Below, in pieces: positions 7,890 through 17,539 of a stretch of DNA of 64,000 nucleotides. This DNA comes from Bacillota bacterium (GTDB lineage Bacteria > Armatimonadota > HRBIN16), in NCBI GenBank assembly GCA_023511455.1, contig JAIMBJ010000017.1, forward strand, positions 1 through 64,000, given 5' to 3'. The notes beneath the pieces were generated by a model. It saw only the letters and a list, made by a program, of their open reading frames with translations, ran no database searches and was not told where the DNA came from. The translations under genes and the position numbers were made by a program. Within the stretch, counting starts at the first letter, position 1, and each line of letters opens with the position of its first letter.

Positions 7890-9422
7890 ATGCAACGGGT
7901 GGCTGTGTTACTCCACGAGCCGATTGGCACAATCAGTCCCTATCTGCATGGCGAATTCGCTGAGCATCTGGGCGAGTGCATCTACCCGGGCATCTGGGTA
8001 GGAGAAGATTCGTCCATCCCCAATATCGGCGGCATCCGCAAAGACGTGGTGGATGCCCTGCGCCCTTTGCAGATTCCCGTCCTGCGCTGGCCGGGCGGTT
8101 GCTTCGCTGACGCCTACCACTGGCGCGATGGGATCGGGTCCCGCGACAGCAGACCGTTGCGTTTAAACTACCACTGGGGCATGGCGCCAGAACCCAACCA
8201 CTTTGGCACGCATGAGTTCATCGCCTTCTGCCGCTTGATTGGAACGGAGCCGTATATCGTGGGCAATGTGGGTTCCGGCACGCCCGCCGAGCTGCGCGAC
8301 TGGGTGGAATATTGCAACTTCGCTGGCGGCTCGGCACTGGCAAACGAACGCCGCGCCAACGGAGCCGAAGAGCCTTTCCGCGTGCGCTTCTGGGGCGTGG
8401 GCAACGAAAACTGGGGCTGCGGCGGCAACATGCACCCCGAATACTACGCGGAACTTTTCTGCCAGTTCCGCACGTTCCTGTTCAACTACTCGGACACGCC
8501 TGTACATGCGATTGCTTGCGGCGCAGCGGGCAACGACTGGGACTGGACGTGGAAGTTTCTGAACAGTCTGCGGCGCAAGGGCTGGAGCCGACGCCATCTG
8601 GTGCACTCACTTGCCGCCCATTACTACTGCGGAACCGCTGGAACTGCCACCGAATATACCGCCGAGCAGTGGACAGAGCTTTTGTGTAAGGCAAAAGCCA
8701 TCGAAGGTATCCTGGTGGGACATCGCACCGTCATGGATGAACTGGATCCCGAACAGAAAATCAACCTGATCATCGACGAATGGGGAGCGTGGCACCCGGT
8801 AGAGCCGGGTAAACCGGGTTCGGGGTTGTACCAGCAGAACACCGTTCGCGATGCACTGGTGGCCGCATTGACTCTGGACATCTTCCACCGGCACTGCCAC
8901 CAGATTTTCATGGGCAACATCGCCCAGCTGATTAACGTGTTGCAATCGCTGCTGCTGGTGCAGGAGGATAAGTGCATCAAGACTCCCACCTACTACGTCT
9001 GGCAGATGTATGCGCCGCACAAGGGGGCACAAGCGGTGCGCTTCGAGACGATGTCCGACACACTATCCGATGGCGGTGCCGTGCGCGACTTCTGCCGTCA
9101 GCAATATCTGCAAAAAGAGCCGTTTAGCCTGCAGGTAATTGAGGGTTCCGCATCGGTGAAGGAGAATACGCTTTGTATCACGCTGTGCAATACGCATCCT
9201 GAACAGCCGGCGGAACTGGAGGTGCAGGTGCTGGGTGGGCTGGTCTCACAGGCGGAAGCGGTTTTCCTGACTGCCGACGATATCCACGCCCATAACACCT
9301 TCGAAGAGCCTGAAAGAGTGAAGCCATCCGAGCCCCAGGCGGTGCGTATCGAGGGCAATTCTCTGCGCCTCACTGCACCTGCCGCTTCGGTCATACGGAT
9401 CACAGGTAAATTGTCACCTTAA
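7890..9422 (+). CDS. Alpha-L-arabinofuranosidase, glycoside hydrolase family 51
   Basis: A 510-aa cytoplasmic-type enzyme that releases terminal arabinofuranose from arabinan or arabinoxylan oligosaccharides. The acid/base Glu is in WGVGNENWGCGG (about residue 175), the nucleophile Glu in LIIDEWGAWH (about residue 295), and the N-terminal VLRWPGGCFADAYHW is the substrate-binding motif of GH51. A C-terminal beta domain ends in RLTAPAASVIRITGK. There is no signal peptide. The ATG at 7890 is chosen with GAAGGAG about 12 nt upstream; an in-frame GTG at 7869 would add seven residues. The Tat-exported oxidoreductase follows after 14 nt, so they form a likely operon. Confidence 0.93.
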   Translation: MQRVAVLLHEPIGTISPYLHGEFAEHLGECIYPGIWVGEDSSIPNIGGIRKDVVDALRPLQIPVLRWPGGCFADAYHWRDGIGSRDSRPLRLNYHWGMAPEPNHFGTHEFIAFCRLIGTEPYIVGNVGSGTPAELRDWVEYCNFAGGSALANERRANGAEEPFRVRFWGVGNENWGCGGNMHPEYYAELFCQFRTFLFNYSDTPVHAIACGAAGNDWDWTWKFLNSLRRKGWSRRHLVHSLAAHYYCGTAGTATEYTAEQWTELLCKAKAIEGILVGHRTVMDELDPEQKINLIIDEWGAWHPVEPGKPGSGLYQQNTVRDALVAALTLDIFHRHCHQIFMGNIAQLINVLQSLLLVQEDKCIKTPTYYVWQMYAPHKGAQAVRFETMSDTLSDGGAVRDFCRQQYLQKEPFSLQVIEGSASVKENTLCITLCNTHPEQPAELEVQVLGGLVSQAEAVFLTADDIHAHNTFEEPERVKPSEPQAVRIEGNSLRLTAPAASVIRITGKLSP

Positions 9423-9436
9423 GGAGGAGATGCACC

Positions 9437-10729
<1,293 letters not shown>

Positions 10730-10738
<9 letters not shown>

Positions 10739-11677
10739 CGCGTCGCACACCACCAGACGGTGGTCTGAGTGCTGGGTGCGATAGGCGCGGACGCGGATTG
10801 GGCGCAGGTGCGGGCTGAGCCATATCTGATCGATACGATGGAAGGGGTATTCATTGGTGATGGTGCAGCCCCAGCCTGCGCCTGCGAGGCGGAAGCTGTC
10901 GCGCAGACGCTTCTGCAACAATCTCAGCGGCGCCTCGCCAGGCGGCATATTGAAGTCGCCCCCCACGATTACTGGCGTCTCAAGAGGTATCCGCTCTATC
11001 CGGCGCATCACCGCCTTGATCTGTTCGTGGTGAAGGCGGCGCACCTCAGCGTGCTGCCGCCAGCAATCCGGTGACCAGAGGTCTGCACGCACGGTGGGGG
11101 GAGATAACCGAAGACTGATAACCTCCATCGGCTTGCCGTCGGTCAGCGTGACTCGGGCGTGAGTCAGGAAGATTTTTTCGTCCCGGCTGAGCGGGTAGGG
11201 CTGCAGGTTTCCCCGCGCAATAATACTGGCATCCGGTCCATGCGCCCAACCGCCTTCCTCGCCAAAAAGCTCTCGTGCGAGCTGCTGCACCGCGTCTCGG
11301 CTCGGCGACTCTTGCAAGAGCACGATGTCTGGCTGATACCTTTTGATCTCTATCGCTGCCTCCAGCGAGCCGCCTGCGCAGTTCAGGCTCACAATCCGAA
11401 TCACCCGCGTCGGGCTTTCATGGCGCGCGGGAATAGTTCCTCTCAACAGACTCCATGGCTCCTCCGCAAAGCCCAGCAGGAAAAGGAGCCACAGTCCACC
11501 CACTGCCCCTGCGAGGCGTCCCCTCCGCCATCCCAACCCCGCCAGAAACAGCCCGGGAACCAACCACAGCCACGTTGGAAACACCGTCACTGCAGCGCAG
11601 GAGATGGGGCGCAACAGATAACAGGTTGCGACGAGAATCCAAAGGAGAAGAGAAAGGATGGGGAAAAACAGGCTCAC
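10730..11677 (-). CDS. Membrane-anchored endonuclease/exonuclease/phosphatase (EEP) family protein
   Basis: A 315-aa protein with three N-terminal membrane segments (about 1-75) and a C-terminal EEP domain (about 95-315). The domain shows IRIVSLNCAGGS, the metal-binding Glu in DIVLLQESPSRD, VIVGGDFNMPPGEAP, and the C-terminal RIDQIWLSP and TQHSDHRLVVC motifs with the catalytic Asp-His. EEP enzymes hydrolyse phosphodiesters in nucleic acids, lipids or phosphoinositides; the membrane anchor favours an extracytoplasmic substrate, but this is inference. The start is GTG in a GTGA overlap with the stop of the upstream HEPN gene, with AAGGAAGA in front. It is the last gene of the minus-strand run beginning with the ROK kinase. 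Confidence 0.85.
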
Positions 11678-12138
11678 TCTTCCTTGTTCCGCTCCAGGCG
11701 TTGCATGAGTTCGTCGAATAAAGTCTCCAAGAGCCCATGTCTTTGCTGGATTTGGTCAACGACTGATTTCAGTTTACCCCAGTCAATCAAAAAGCCATAT
11801 ATTTTGGTCGTCACGTGCCGAAACGCCATCAATTCCTCTATAAATTCCACCGCGCTCTGTGTATCCAGCATCCCTACTTTCGTTAGTATCTCACCAAAAA
11901 GACGCAAGGTATCCTTGTGAGAGGAGGGGCCTGAAGGAATAGGTTTTCCCAACCCCTTAAGGACTCGTACAATTAAGTGCTCAAGCGCATTGTAATAACC
12001 GATACACTCATACGTCAACGCCGATTGAAGTATTGAGAGTTCTACACTCGCGCGTGCAAACTCCTTGATGCGTTCATGAATTTTGTTTAGATTACCTAAA
12101 CCAAATTCAACCTCTTCGCGAAGGCGGTCGAGTTTCAT
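11674..12138 (-). CDS. HEPN-domain protein, HepT-like toxin with degenerate active site
   Basis: A 154-aa all-helical protein paired with the MNT gene just upstream, which it overlaps by 32 nt. Near residue 115 it has FRHVTTKIYGFLID, aligning with the RX4HXY ribonuclease motif of HepT toxins. The Arg and Tyr are kept but the catalytic His is Lys. The related protein at 46745-47215 has FRHVFRHSYNYTLD with the His intact. In HepT/MntA systems the Tyr is the residue AMPylated by the antitoxin. I infer this copy may be inactive as a nuclease. The start is the ATG at 12138; the ORF could begin up to 11 residues earlier. Confidence 0.75.
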   Translation of the reverse strand: MKLDRLREEVEFGLGNLNKIHERIKEFARASVELSILQSALTYECIGYYNALEHLIVRVLKGLGKPIPSGPSSHKDTLRLFGEILTKVGMLDTQSAVEFIEELMAFRHVTTKIYGFLIDWGKLKSVVDQIQQRHGLLETLFDELMQRLERNKEE

Positions 12139-12454
12139 ATAGAACCTTTCCTTCACGCATGATGCGCTCACGGAATAGCCCTCGCGCGTCCTTGATGTCC
12201 ACCACGCAGACGCGGCGAGGTATCTGCATGATGCATTCTGCTACGGTGCGAAAATAGTCTTCGCTGGGAATACCTTCATAGCAAAGGTCAATGTCCGAAT
12301 CCGTACGGTAGTCGCCCCGCGCCAGAGAGCCATAAAGAACGATTCGACGCGCACCATGTTTTCGCAAGATAGCCACCGCCGTCTCGACGTCCTTTGCAAT
12401 CTCGCGTGGCAAGGCGGCCACGATATCCCCTTTACGCTGGCGTCCCACTGCCAT
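12107..12454 (-). CDS. MNT-type nucleotidyltransferase, MntA-like antitoxin (module 1)
   Basis: A 115-aa minimal nucleotidyltransferase. Residues about 40-57 read YGSLARGDYRTDSDIDL, the GSX10DXD motif that binds metal and ATP in the DNA polymerase beta superfamily. The size and the overlapping HEPN gene downstream fit the MNT/HEPN toxin-antitoxin arrangement, in which the MNT protein AMPylates the HEPN toxin. The gene order is MNT first, HEPN second. The start could be ATG 12454 or the adjoining GTG 12457; AAGGA lies about 5 nt upstream of the ATG. It starts 23 nt after a 56-aa gene and seems to be part of the longer minus-strand run. Confidence 0.85.
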   Translation of the reverse strand: MAVGRQRKGDIVAALPREIAKDVETAVAILRKHGARRIVLYGSLARGDYRTDSDIDLCYEGIPSEDYFRTVAECIMQIPRRVCVVDIKDARGLFRERIMREGKVLYETRPPSRRG

Positions 12455-12477
12455 CACGTCCTTGTTGAAGTCGTTCG

Positions 12478-12648
12478 TTAGTATTCTACCTCTGTGCTCT
12501 GCCGCTTTCGCGGGGCAGCGGAGGCGTCCTCTCGCTCAGTAGCGGAGTCCTCCTCTTCCGCAGACGGTTCTTCCTCGAAGGTGTACAGATACATCCACCG
12601 TCCGTCGGGTTTGACGACTTTCTGCTTGTGCATTCGAAACCGCTTCAT
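12478..12648 (-). CDS. Small 56-aa protein translationally coupled to ROK kinase
   Basis: A 56-codon frame begins with ATG at 12648 that overlaps the TGA of the ROK kinase (ATGA) and ends with TAA at 12478. The protein starts MKRFRMHKQKVVKPDGRWMY (basic, aromatic), continues LYTFEEEPSAEEEDSA (strongly acidic) and ends with a basic stretch APRKRQ. The stop/start overlap, the absence of another gene in this 170-nt space and the non-random segmentation argue that it is real. I do not recognise a family. The front part could be a small beta hairpin that binds a nucleic acid or a partner protein (speculation). Confidence 0.6.
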   Translation of the reverse strand: MKRFRMHKQKVVKPDGRWMYLYTFEEEPSAEEEDSATEREDASAAPRKRQSTEVEY

Positions 12649-13490
12649 TCCGCCTTATGCCCCCGTTTTGCCAGCACAATCGCGCCGTACACCCCCGCGC
12701 GATGTCCCAGCTCCGCCGGTTTCACTGGAGGGGGCGGCACAATCTTCAGCATCTGCGCCAGCTTCTCGCGCAGCGGCTGGAACAGCGTCTCTCCCCGTTT
12801 AATCATACCGCCTGCCAGTACAAACACCTCTGGACAGACCAGAGTGGTCACGTTGACAATGCCCCATGCCAGATAACCCGCAATCTCCGCCCAGAACGCG
12901 GGGTCATCGATGTCCTCCGGCTCCTTGCCGGTGCGTGCCTCGATCGCGCTTGCCGACGCATACGCCTCCAGACAGCCGCGTGCCCCACAGCCGCACAGCG
13001 GCCCATTCGGATTCAACACTTGGTGTCCGCCCTCTACGTCCAGCTTCCCGTGGTAGATGTGTCCATCCATCACCACGAAGTAACCAATGCCCGTGCCCAG
13101 CGTGAAACCTGCCACAATGCGATAGTCCCTTCCCGCACCAAGCACCGCCTCCGCCAGTCCCGCGACATTTGCGTCATTATCCACGTAGACAGGACATCCC
13201 AGCGCGTCTCCCAGCTCGGGATAGGAAACGTTCTTCCACGGGATATTGGGCGTCCAGTAAAGGAACCCGGTGCGCCAGTCGATGGGTCCCGGTGTGCCGA
13301 TACCCAGTCCCTTGGGCTTCCCACCAACCAGCTCGGTAGCCGCTGCTATCATCTGCGCGCGAGCGTTCGCGTAATCCGGCGGAGTCTCGATATCCCGCGT
13401 GACCAGCTCGCCGTTACGGATGGTTCCTACCTTAATCGACTGACCACCGATGTCGATACCCACATAGCCTTCGTATTCCGACAGGTTCAT
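12645..13490 (-). CDS. ROK-family sugar kinase (glucokinase-like)
   Basis: A 281-aa sugar kinase of the ASKHA fold. The phosphate-1 motif GYVGIDIGGQSIKVG is at the N-terminus, GLGIGTPGPIDW is the ROK sugar-binding loop (about residue 62), VYVDNDANVAGLAEA carries the catalytic Asp (about residue 100), and GHQVLNPNGPLCGCGARGCL holds the zinc-binding CXCGX2GC motif (about residue 155). ROK kinases phosphorylate glucose, N-acetylglucosamine, N-acetylmannosamine or similar sugars; the precise sugar is not clear. No DNA-binding domain is present. The downstream 56-aa gene is coupled by ATGA. Confidence 0.9.
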   Translation of the reverse strand: MNLSEYEGYVGIDIGGQSIKVGTIRNGELVTRDIETPPDYANARAQMIAAATELVGGKPKGLGIGTPGPIDWRTGFLYWTPNIPWKNVSYPELGDALGCPVYVDNDANVAGLAEAVLGAGRDYRIVAGFTLGTGIGYFVVMDGHIYHGKLDVEGGHQVLNPNGPLCGCGARGCLEAYASASAIEARTGKEPEDIDDPAFWAEIAGYLAWGIVNVTTLVCPEVFVLAGGMIKRGETLFQPLREKLAQMLKIVPPPPVKPAELGHRAGVYGAIVLAKRGHKAE

Positions 13491-13626
13491 CTTCTTCCCC
13501 CTGCACCGTTTGTTCCCTAGAGCAATCTAAGCGTGTGAAGGGGAAGACGAGCCTGTTGCTGCGCCGAAGCCTGTGCAGGCACGTTCACATGGTTCACCAA
13601 AGCAAAGGTCTCGCCTTCCCAAAACG

Positions 13627-14475
13627 CTATCGCACTTTCTCAATCCGCAACCGCACGTCTTGCGCGAAACGGTCAATGAATCCCTGCACATAACTCAGCA
13701 CATCCAGTGAAGGGTCCCTGATCAGCGGTGTCAGGTCCATCGCGTAGATGAGGCTGGTGGATACGTCCACGCCATGCGATTCGAAGTAGGTGGCGTGCGC
13801 TCGCCTTCGCCCCAAGGTGGCAAGGTCGTATCGCTTGCCCCCGCAGATTTGCGAATCGAACACACCCAGCAACGCCGCTGCAAGGTTCTCATGCGCCGAG
13901 ACGTCCATCGGCACCTTGTCGCTGTCCGCCATCCAGTCCAGGTCTCGCCATACCTCACAACCCAGCACCTGCTGCGGCTTCGCATCGTCCGGCAGTTCGC
14001 GCAGGGCGGCGATCACTCGCAGGGTTACCGCCACATGCGTATCATGTTTATCTGCCAGGTTGTGCGTGTACACAATTTGCGGTCGCGTGGCGAGGAACAC
14101 CTTTTTGAGGTCTTCCTTCACCTCCGGGTTGCTTCCATCTTTGGTAGCCGCACTGGAATAGTCCAGAAAAATCTGCGCGGTGTATTCGCCCACTACTGCC
14201 GCCTTCTTCTGTTCCTTGCGACGCACCACCTGCATCATCTCGTCGGTATAGTCTTTATACAGGTCATCACGAGGGCTGCCCGCGCCGTTGGTCACGCACA
14301 CTCCGCAGAACCACTTTTCCGCCTGCTGGAAGCACTCCAAAATGCCCCGATACGCCATAATCTCGAGGTCATCCTGATGCGCCCCAATGGCCAGGTGGGT
14401 CGTACGCGCCAGTGCCTCCTCGATCGGCATCCCGTCGGGCACGAAAATCTCTGCGCCAGGATTGTTCAGTTGCAT
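13627..14475 (-). CDS. PIG-L family deacetylase
   Basis: A 282-aa LmbE/PIG-L zinc hydrolase. LAIGAHQDDLEIMAYRG (about residue 28) is the AHPDDxE metal-binding motif with Gln replacing Pro, and THNLADKHDTHVAV (about residue 138) provides the HxxH metal ligands. The family removes acetyl groups from N-acetylglucosamine moieties in lipids, bacillithiol/mycothiol precursors and chito-sugars. The gene is 5 nt downstream of an ASKHA kinase-like gene and 136 nt upstream of the ROK kinase, which suggests amino-sugar use: a deacetylase between two sugar kinases. The substrate is inferred only. Confidence 0.87.
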   Translation of the reverse strand: MQLNNPGAEIFVPDGMPIEEALARTTHLAIGAHQDDLEIMAYRGILECFQQAEKWFCGVCVTNGAGSPRDDLYKDYTDEMMQVVRRKEQKKAAVVGEYTAQIFLDYSSAATKDGSNPEVKEDLKKVFLATRPQIVYTHNLADKHDTHVAVTLRVIAALRELPDDAKPQQVLGCEVWRDLDWMADSDKVPMDVSAHENLAAALLGVFDSQICGGKRYDLATLGRRRAHATYFESHGVDVSTSLIYAMDLTPLIRDPSLDVLSYVQGFIDRFAQDVRLRIEKVR

Positions 14476-14480
14476 TGGTG

Positions 14481-15887
14481 CTATCCCTCCTTCTGCTCTT
14501 TCTTAATCTCGGGCAGGCTCGCTGCCGCGATGGATTGTCCAACCCGCCGCGCCTTTTCGTCGGGCAGGTTCACGCTGATACGCACCGCCAGCTCGGGGAA
14601 CTCGGTCTGCAGGACTTCTTTGGCCTTCTCCAGAATGATATGCCCTCCTTCGCCCGAGGTAACGCGCCCCAGCACCAGCACGTGCTGCAGGTCATAGAAG
14701 TCCGCATAATGTGCGATGCCGTATCCCAGATACACCCCAATCGTCTCGTAGACAGCGCGCGTGCGGGAATCATCGCTGGCGTGCAAATCCTGAAACTGCT
14801 TCAGACGCTCCGCCAGCCCCAGGCTTTCATCCAGCGCAATGCCCGCGACCGGCGCCAGTCGGAAAATCGCCTGCTGCGAGAAGTACAGCGCACCGACCCC
14901 CTTGTCGCCCGACCACTCGTCGACTGGCGCATCCGGGGCATAGTCCACCGGTGCGAACGCCAGCTCGTTCAGCCAGTTGGTGATGTTGCCTTCGGGCGTC
15001 ACGTAGCCTGCGGCTTCGCTGGAACCCATGGCGATGCCCAGAATACCGTTCACCCCCAGGCTCATCGAGCCAGCGAGTGCGGTCACCTCGCCGTCGTTCG
15101 CCACTTCCAGCGGTACTCCCCACTCCTTCTGCACGCGCAGGAAGATGTCTTTCGCCCGCGCATTGAACACATCGCGGGGCACACCGCGAAACAGCGATGC
15201 CACCATCACGCGGTTGTTGATCCATACCCCCGCTGAACTCACGCCAATGGCATCCACACGGGGCATCCGCGCCGCCGCGCGGTGCAGGGCAGACATAATC
15301 TCGTGGTAATGGTAACTCGGGTCGGTTTGCGGGCGCGGGTCCCACACCACCTCTTCACTGAACACATCTTTGCCATCGATGACCGCAGAGACCTTCCGGT
15401 CGCTGGCTCCCAAATCCAGCCCGATACGACACCCATCTAGATGCCGCCCCAGCGACTTGGCAGTCTCGTTGGCGGAAGGAACTTTATCGGCGTCGGTAAT
15501 GACCACCTCAAAGGGGCGTTCGTACACCGTCTCGCCCATGAAGTCGTAATCGAAGGCGCGCTCCCCGTTGGGGGCATACACCTGCTGAATATACTCCCCA
15601 ATCTGGCCCGGACCGCCCAGGTAGACCTTGTAGCCGCCCTTTTGCCAGAGCAGGAACTTGACGATGCGTTCCACGTATTGCAGATTCTGCTCAAAGTCCG
15701 CCGAGCCGGGTGCAAACACCTCCGTGCGATACACCGAGCGGGTGCCGTCCGCTCGCTCCACGGCGATCACCATCGGTACGCCCTGTCCCGATGCCTTCAC
15801 CTTCTCACGAAAGGCACGGTTCGCCAGCACGGCGGGACGAAACGATTCGTCCAAAGGAGGGAGCACACGAGGCTTTACCAGTTCCAT
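14481..15887 (-). CDS. ROK/BadF-like ASKHA-domain protein (probable sugar kinase)
   Basis: A 468-aa protein with an ASKHA ATPase core from about residue 155: CRIGLDLGASDRKVSAVIDG (phosphate 1), AIGVSSAGVWINNRV, EVANDGEVTALAGS (Asp region) and GILGIAMGSSEAAGYV (phosphate 2). The first 150 residues are an additional domain (NLQYVERIVKFLLWQKGGYK) not typical of small ROK kinases. The CXCGX2GC zinc motif of ROK kinases was not found. It may be a kinase or a sugar-sensing ATPase; I cannot decide. AAGGAG stands just before the ATG. It heads the deacetylase transcript with only 5 nt between them. Confidence 0.65.
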   Translation of the reverse strand: MELVKPRVLPPLDESFRPAVLANRAFREKVKASGQGVPMVIAVERADGTRSVYRTEVFAPGSADFEQNLQYVERIVKFLLWQKGGYKVYLGGPGQIGEYIQQVYAPNGERAFDYDFMGETVYERPFEVVITDADKVPSANETAKSLGRHLDGCRIGLDLGASDRKVSAVIDGKDVFSEEVVWDPRPQTDPSYHYHEIMSALHRAAARMPRVDAIGVSSAGVWINNRVMVASLFRGVPRDVFNARAKDIFLRVQKEWGVPLEVANDGEVTALAGSMSLGVNGILGIAMGSSEAAGYVTPEGNITNWLNELAFAPVDYAPDAPVDEWSGDKGVGALYFSQQAIFRLAPVAGIALDESLGLAERLKQFQDLHASDDSRTRAVYETIGVYLGYGIAHYADFYDLQHVLVLGRVTSGEGGHIILEKAKEVLQTEFPELAVRISVNLPDEKARRVGQSIAAASLPEIKKEQKEG

Positions 15888-15968
15888 TTCTCCTTCACCT
15901 TTCCGTCGGTCTTTACCGGTTGTATAGTTCTGCGCTGTTAGCGATTATCCTGCCGGCGAGGGCAACGG

Positions 15969-16814
15969 TTACCCTTCGGTGCGTTCGCCATTTGCTCTGA
16001 GTCGCCGCAGTTCCTCCTCCATTTCGCGCAACTTCGCTTCCAGTGCTGCCCGTGCCCTCGCTTCCTCTTCTGCCCGACGTGCCTCTTCTGCAGCGCGACG
16101 TTTTTCCTCCTCCACGCGCTGGCGCGCTGCTTCAAGAAGTTGCTCTCGCTCCTCCACCATCCGCCGCGCTTCTTCGAGCTGATGATAGGCTTCGAGCACT
16201 TCCTCCACGGACTGCTGAAGGGTAGGCAGGAAGCGCTGCCCCACTGGGTCCCAGAGCCGAACGACGTAGCCGGTATCCTCTGCCCTGACGACGATGCTCA
16301 GTCCCAGATGCTCGCTGTGAACCCACCACTCCCGGTCGTTCGGGCGCTCGTTGGGAACGGTCTGATATTCCTCGCCAACCAGCCGATGTAGTATGACTGG
16401 TTCAATCAGATACTCCCGCGTGACATCGATCATGATGTACTCTTTGACGCCCAGCCTCTGGTACAAACGGTGCTTCCGTCCCAGGTCCTCACTTGCCGTC
16501 TTGCGAGAGGTCAGTTCGATGATGACGTCTGGCGCTTTGCCCTCTTCCCATACCTTCCATGTGGGGCGCAACGGAGTCTTCGGCACCCCGAAGACCACAT
16601 AAACGTCTGGCGCAACCCGTTGGCGCGGGTTGCCCTCGATCCAGTACATGAACTGATTACCCGCCACATACACGTCTTTTCGCTGTGCGAAGTACGCCTG
16701 TAAGGCGGCTACGAGGTATACCATCGCTTCCAGGTGTTCAGGAGTCTCTGCCATGGGCTTCCTATCCGAGCAGGGATAATGAACTGCCTTCTGCTGCGCC
16801 TGAGTGATCGCCAT
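15969..16814 (-). CDS. Uma2-family endonuclease (DUF820) with C-terminal coiled coil
   Basis: A 281-aa protein. The N-terminal two thirds is a PD-(D/E)XK fold of the Uma2/DUF820 group: RVAPDVYVVFG (metal-binding Asp) and APDVIIELTSRKTASEDLGR with the ELTSxxT motif, then KHRLYQRLGVKEYIMID. From about residue 195 the chain is a long Glu/Arg/Ala-rich coiled coil (about 75 residues). Uma2 proteins are numerous in cyanobacteria, Chloroflexota and Armatimonadota; their role is unproven and restriction or mobile-element repair are proposed. I use the ATG at 16814 because GAGGTGAG precedes it and homologous text begins there; the ORF extends 37 codons upstream. Confidence 0.85.
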   Translation of the reverse strand: MAITQAQQKAVHYPCSDRKPMAETPEHLEAMVYLVAALQAYFAQRKDVYVAGNQFMYWIEGNPRQRVAPDVYVVFGVPKTPLRPTWKVWEEGKAPDVIIELTSRKTASEDLGRKHRLYQRLGVKEYIMIDVTREYLIEPVILHRLVGEEYQTVPNERPNDREWWVHSEHLGLSIVVRAEDTGYVVRLWDPVGQRFLPTLQQSVEEVLEAYHQLEEARRMVEEREQLLEAARQRVEEEKRRAAEEARRAEEEARARAALEAKLREMEEELRRLRANGERTEG

Positions 16815-16944
16815 TGCACTCACCTCATCTCTATTATAACCGCTTTGTCCGTCAAAAGTAAAAGAGAGGGCATCTCTTCGCATCCTGGCACGATTACCCT
16901 CTCCATGCACGGCGAACGCAATCATGCGCTGCCAGCAAAAGACG

Positions 16945-17463
16945 CTACTGTCTCTTACGCCATCGGCGGAACAGCAGCATCGCCAACCCGCCGCCCATGG
17001 TCACCACCGTTGCCGGTTCAGGCACCACGTGCAGCTCCCAGCTCGCGCCAAGCTCCACCGAAGCGCCACCAATCTCGTCGAACTCCAGAATGGCTATCGG
17101 CTCATAGAGCGCAGCGGGCGCGTCAGGGTCCACGTAGACATTGAACAGCGGAATCCAGTGATGAACCCACGGCTCCAGACGCAGGGTTAAATCGTCCAGC
17201 GTGAACACCCAGTCGTAAAACGGCGTGGTGTCCACCGTCACGCCCACCGCCACCAGACCATCGTTGAAAGCCGTGAACCGGATATCTAACGGATCCGTGC
17301 CTGTGTTAACTAGCCAGCCGTAAACCCACTCGTAGAACCCGCCGGGATGGATCACCAGGCTGTCCGGATACAAACTAAACTCGTACTGGGCATGGCAGCG
17401 CGAGGAAGCAAAGCTGAACAGCGCAAGTGCCACGATTGCCAGTTGCCATATTCGTTTCCACAT
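16945..17463 (-). CDS. PEP-CTERM sorting-domain protein
   Basis: A 172-aa exported protein with an N-terminal signal peptide (IWQLAIVALALFSFASSRCH) and a C-terminal sorting tag: VPEPATVV, a hydrophobic segment GGGLAMLLF, then a basic end RRWRKRQ. Such tags are cut and anchored by exosortase at the envelope; no exosortase is in this window. The central part is a beta-rich domain with VYVDPDAPAALYEPIAILEF. TGGAGGTG precedes the ATG. It is 76 nt downstream of the IPT/TIG protein, with a strong palindrome between them. Confidence 0.85.
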   Translation of the reverse strand: MWKRIWQLAIVALALFSFASSRCHAQYEFSLYPDSLVIHPGGFYEWVYGWLVNTGTDPLDIRFTAFNDGLVAVGVTVDTTPFYDWVFTLDDLTLRLEPWVHHWIPLFNVYVDPDAPAALYEPIAILEFDEIGGASVELGASWELHVVPEPATVVTMGGGLAMLLFRRWRKRQ

Positions 17464-17500
17464 GTTTACACCTCCAGATTAGAATGTTTTCAGGTTTGTG

Positions 17501-17532
17501 TCCGCCTCTGTGTGCGCGCACACAGAGGCGGA
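17501..17532 (-). terminator. 32-bp perfect palindrome after the IPT/TIG gene
   Basis: TCCGCCTCTGTGTGCG is followed at once by its exact complement CGCACACAGAGGCGGA. It lies 8 nt downstream of the end of the gene at 17540 and 37 nt upstream of the PEP-CTERM start, in a run of minus-strand genes. It can form a 14-bp stem with a 4-nt CGCG loop. There is no clear T tract after it on the minus strand, so termination or mRNA stabilisation is a guess; a protein-binding palindrome is the alternative. Confidence 0.6.
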
Positions 17533-17539
17533 GGTCATG

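Noticed and set aside
12657-15236. Long plus-strand frames opposite the ROK kinase, PIG-L and ASKHA genes
   Set aside because: They are shadows caused by GC-rich third positions; each lies opposite a recognised gene and has no ribosome-binding site or motif.
15969-16814. Coiled-coil tail of the Uma2 protein as a separate gene
   Set aside because: It is continuous in frame with the nuclease domain and is a common feature of this family.
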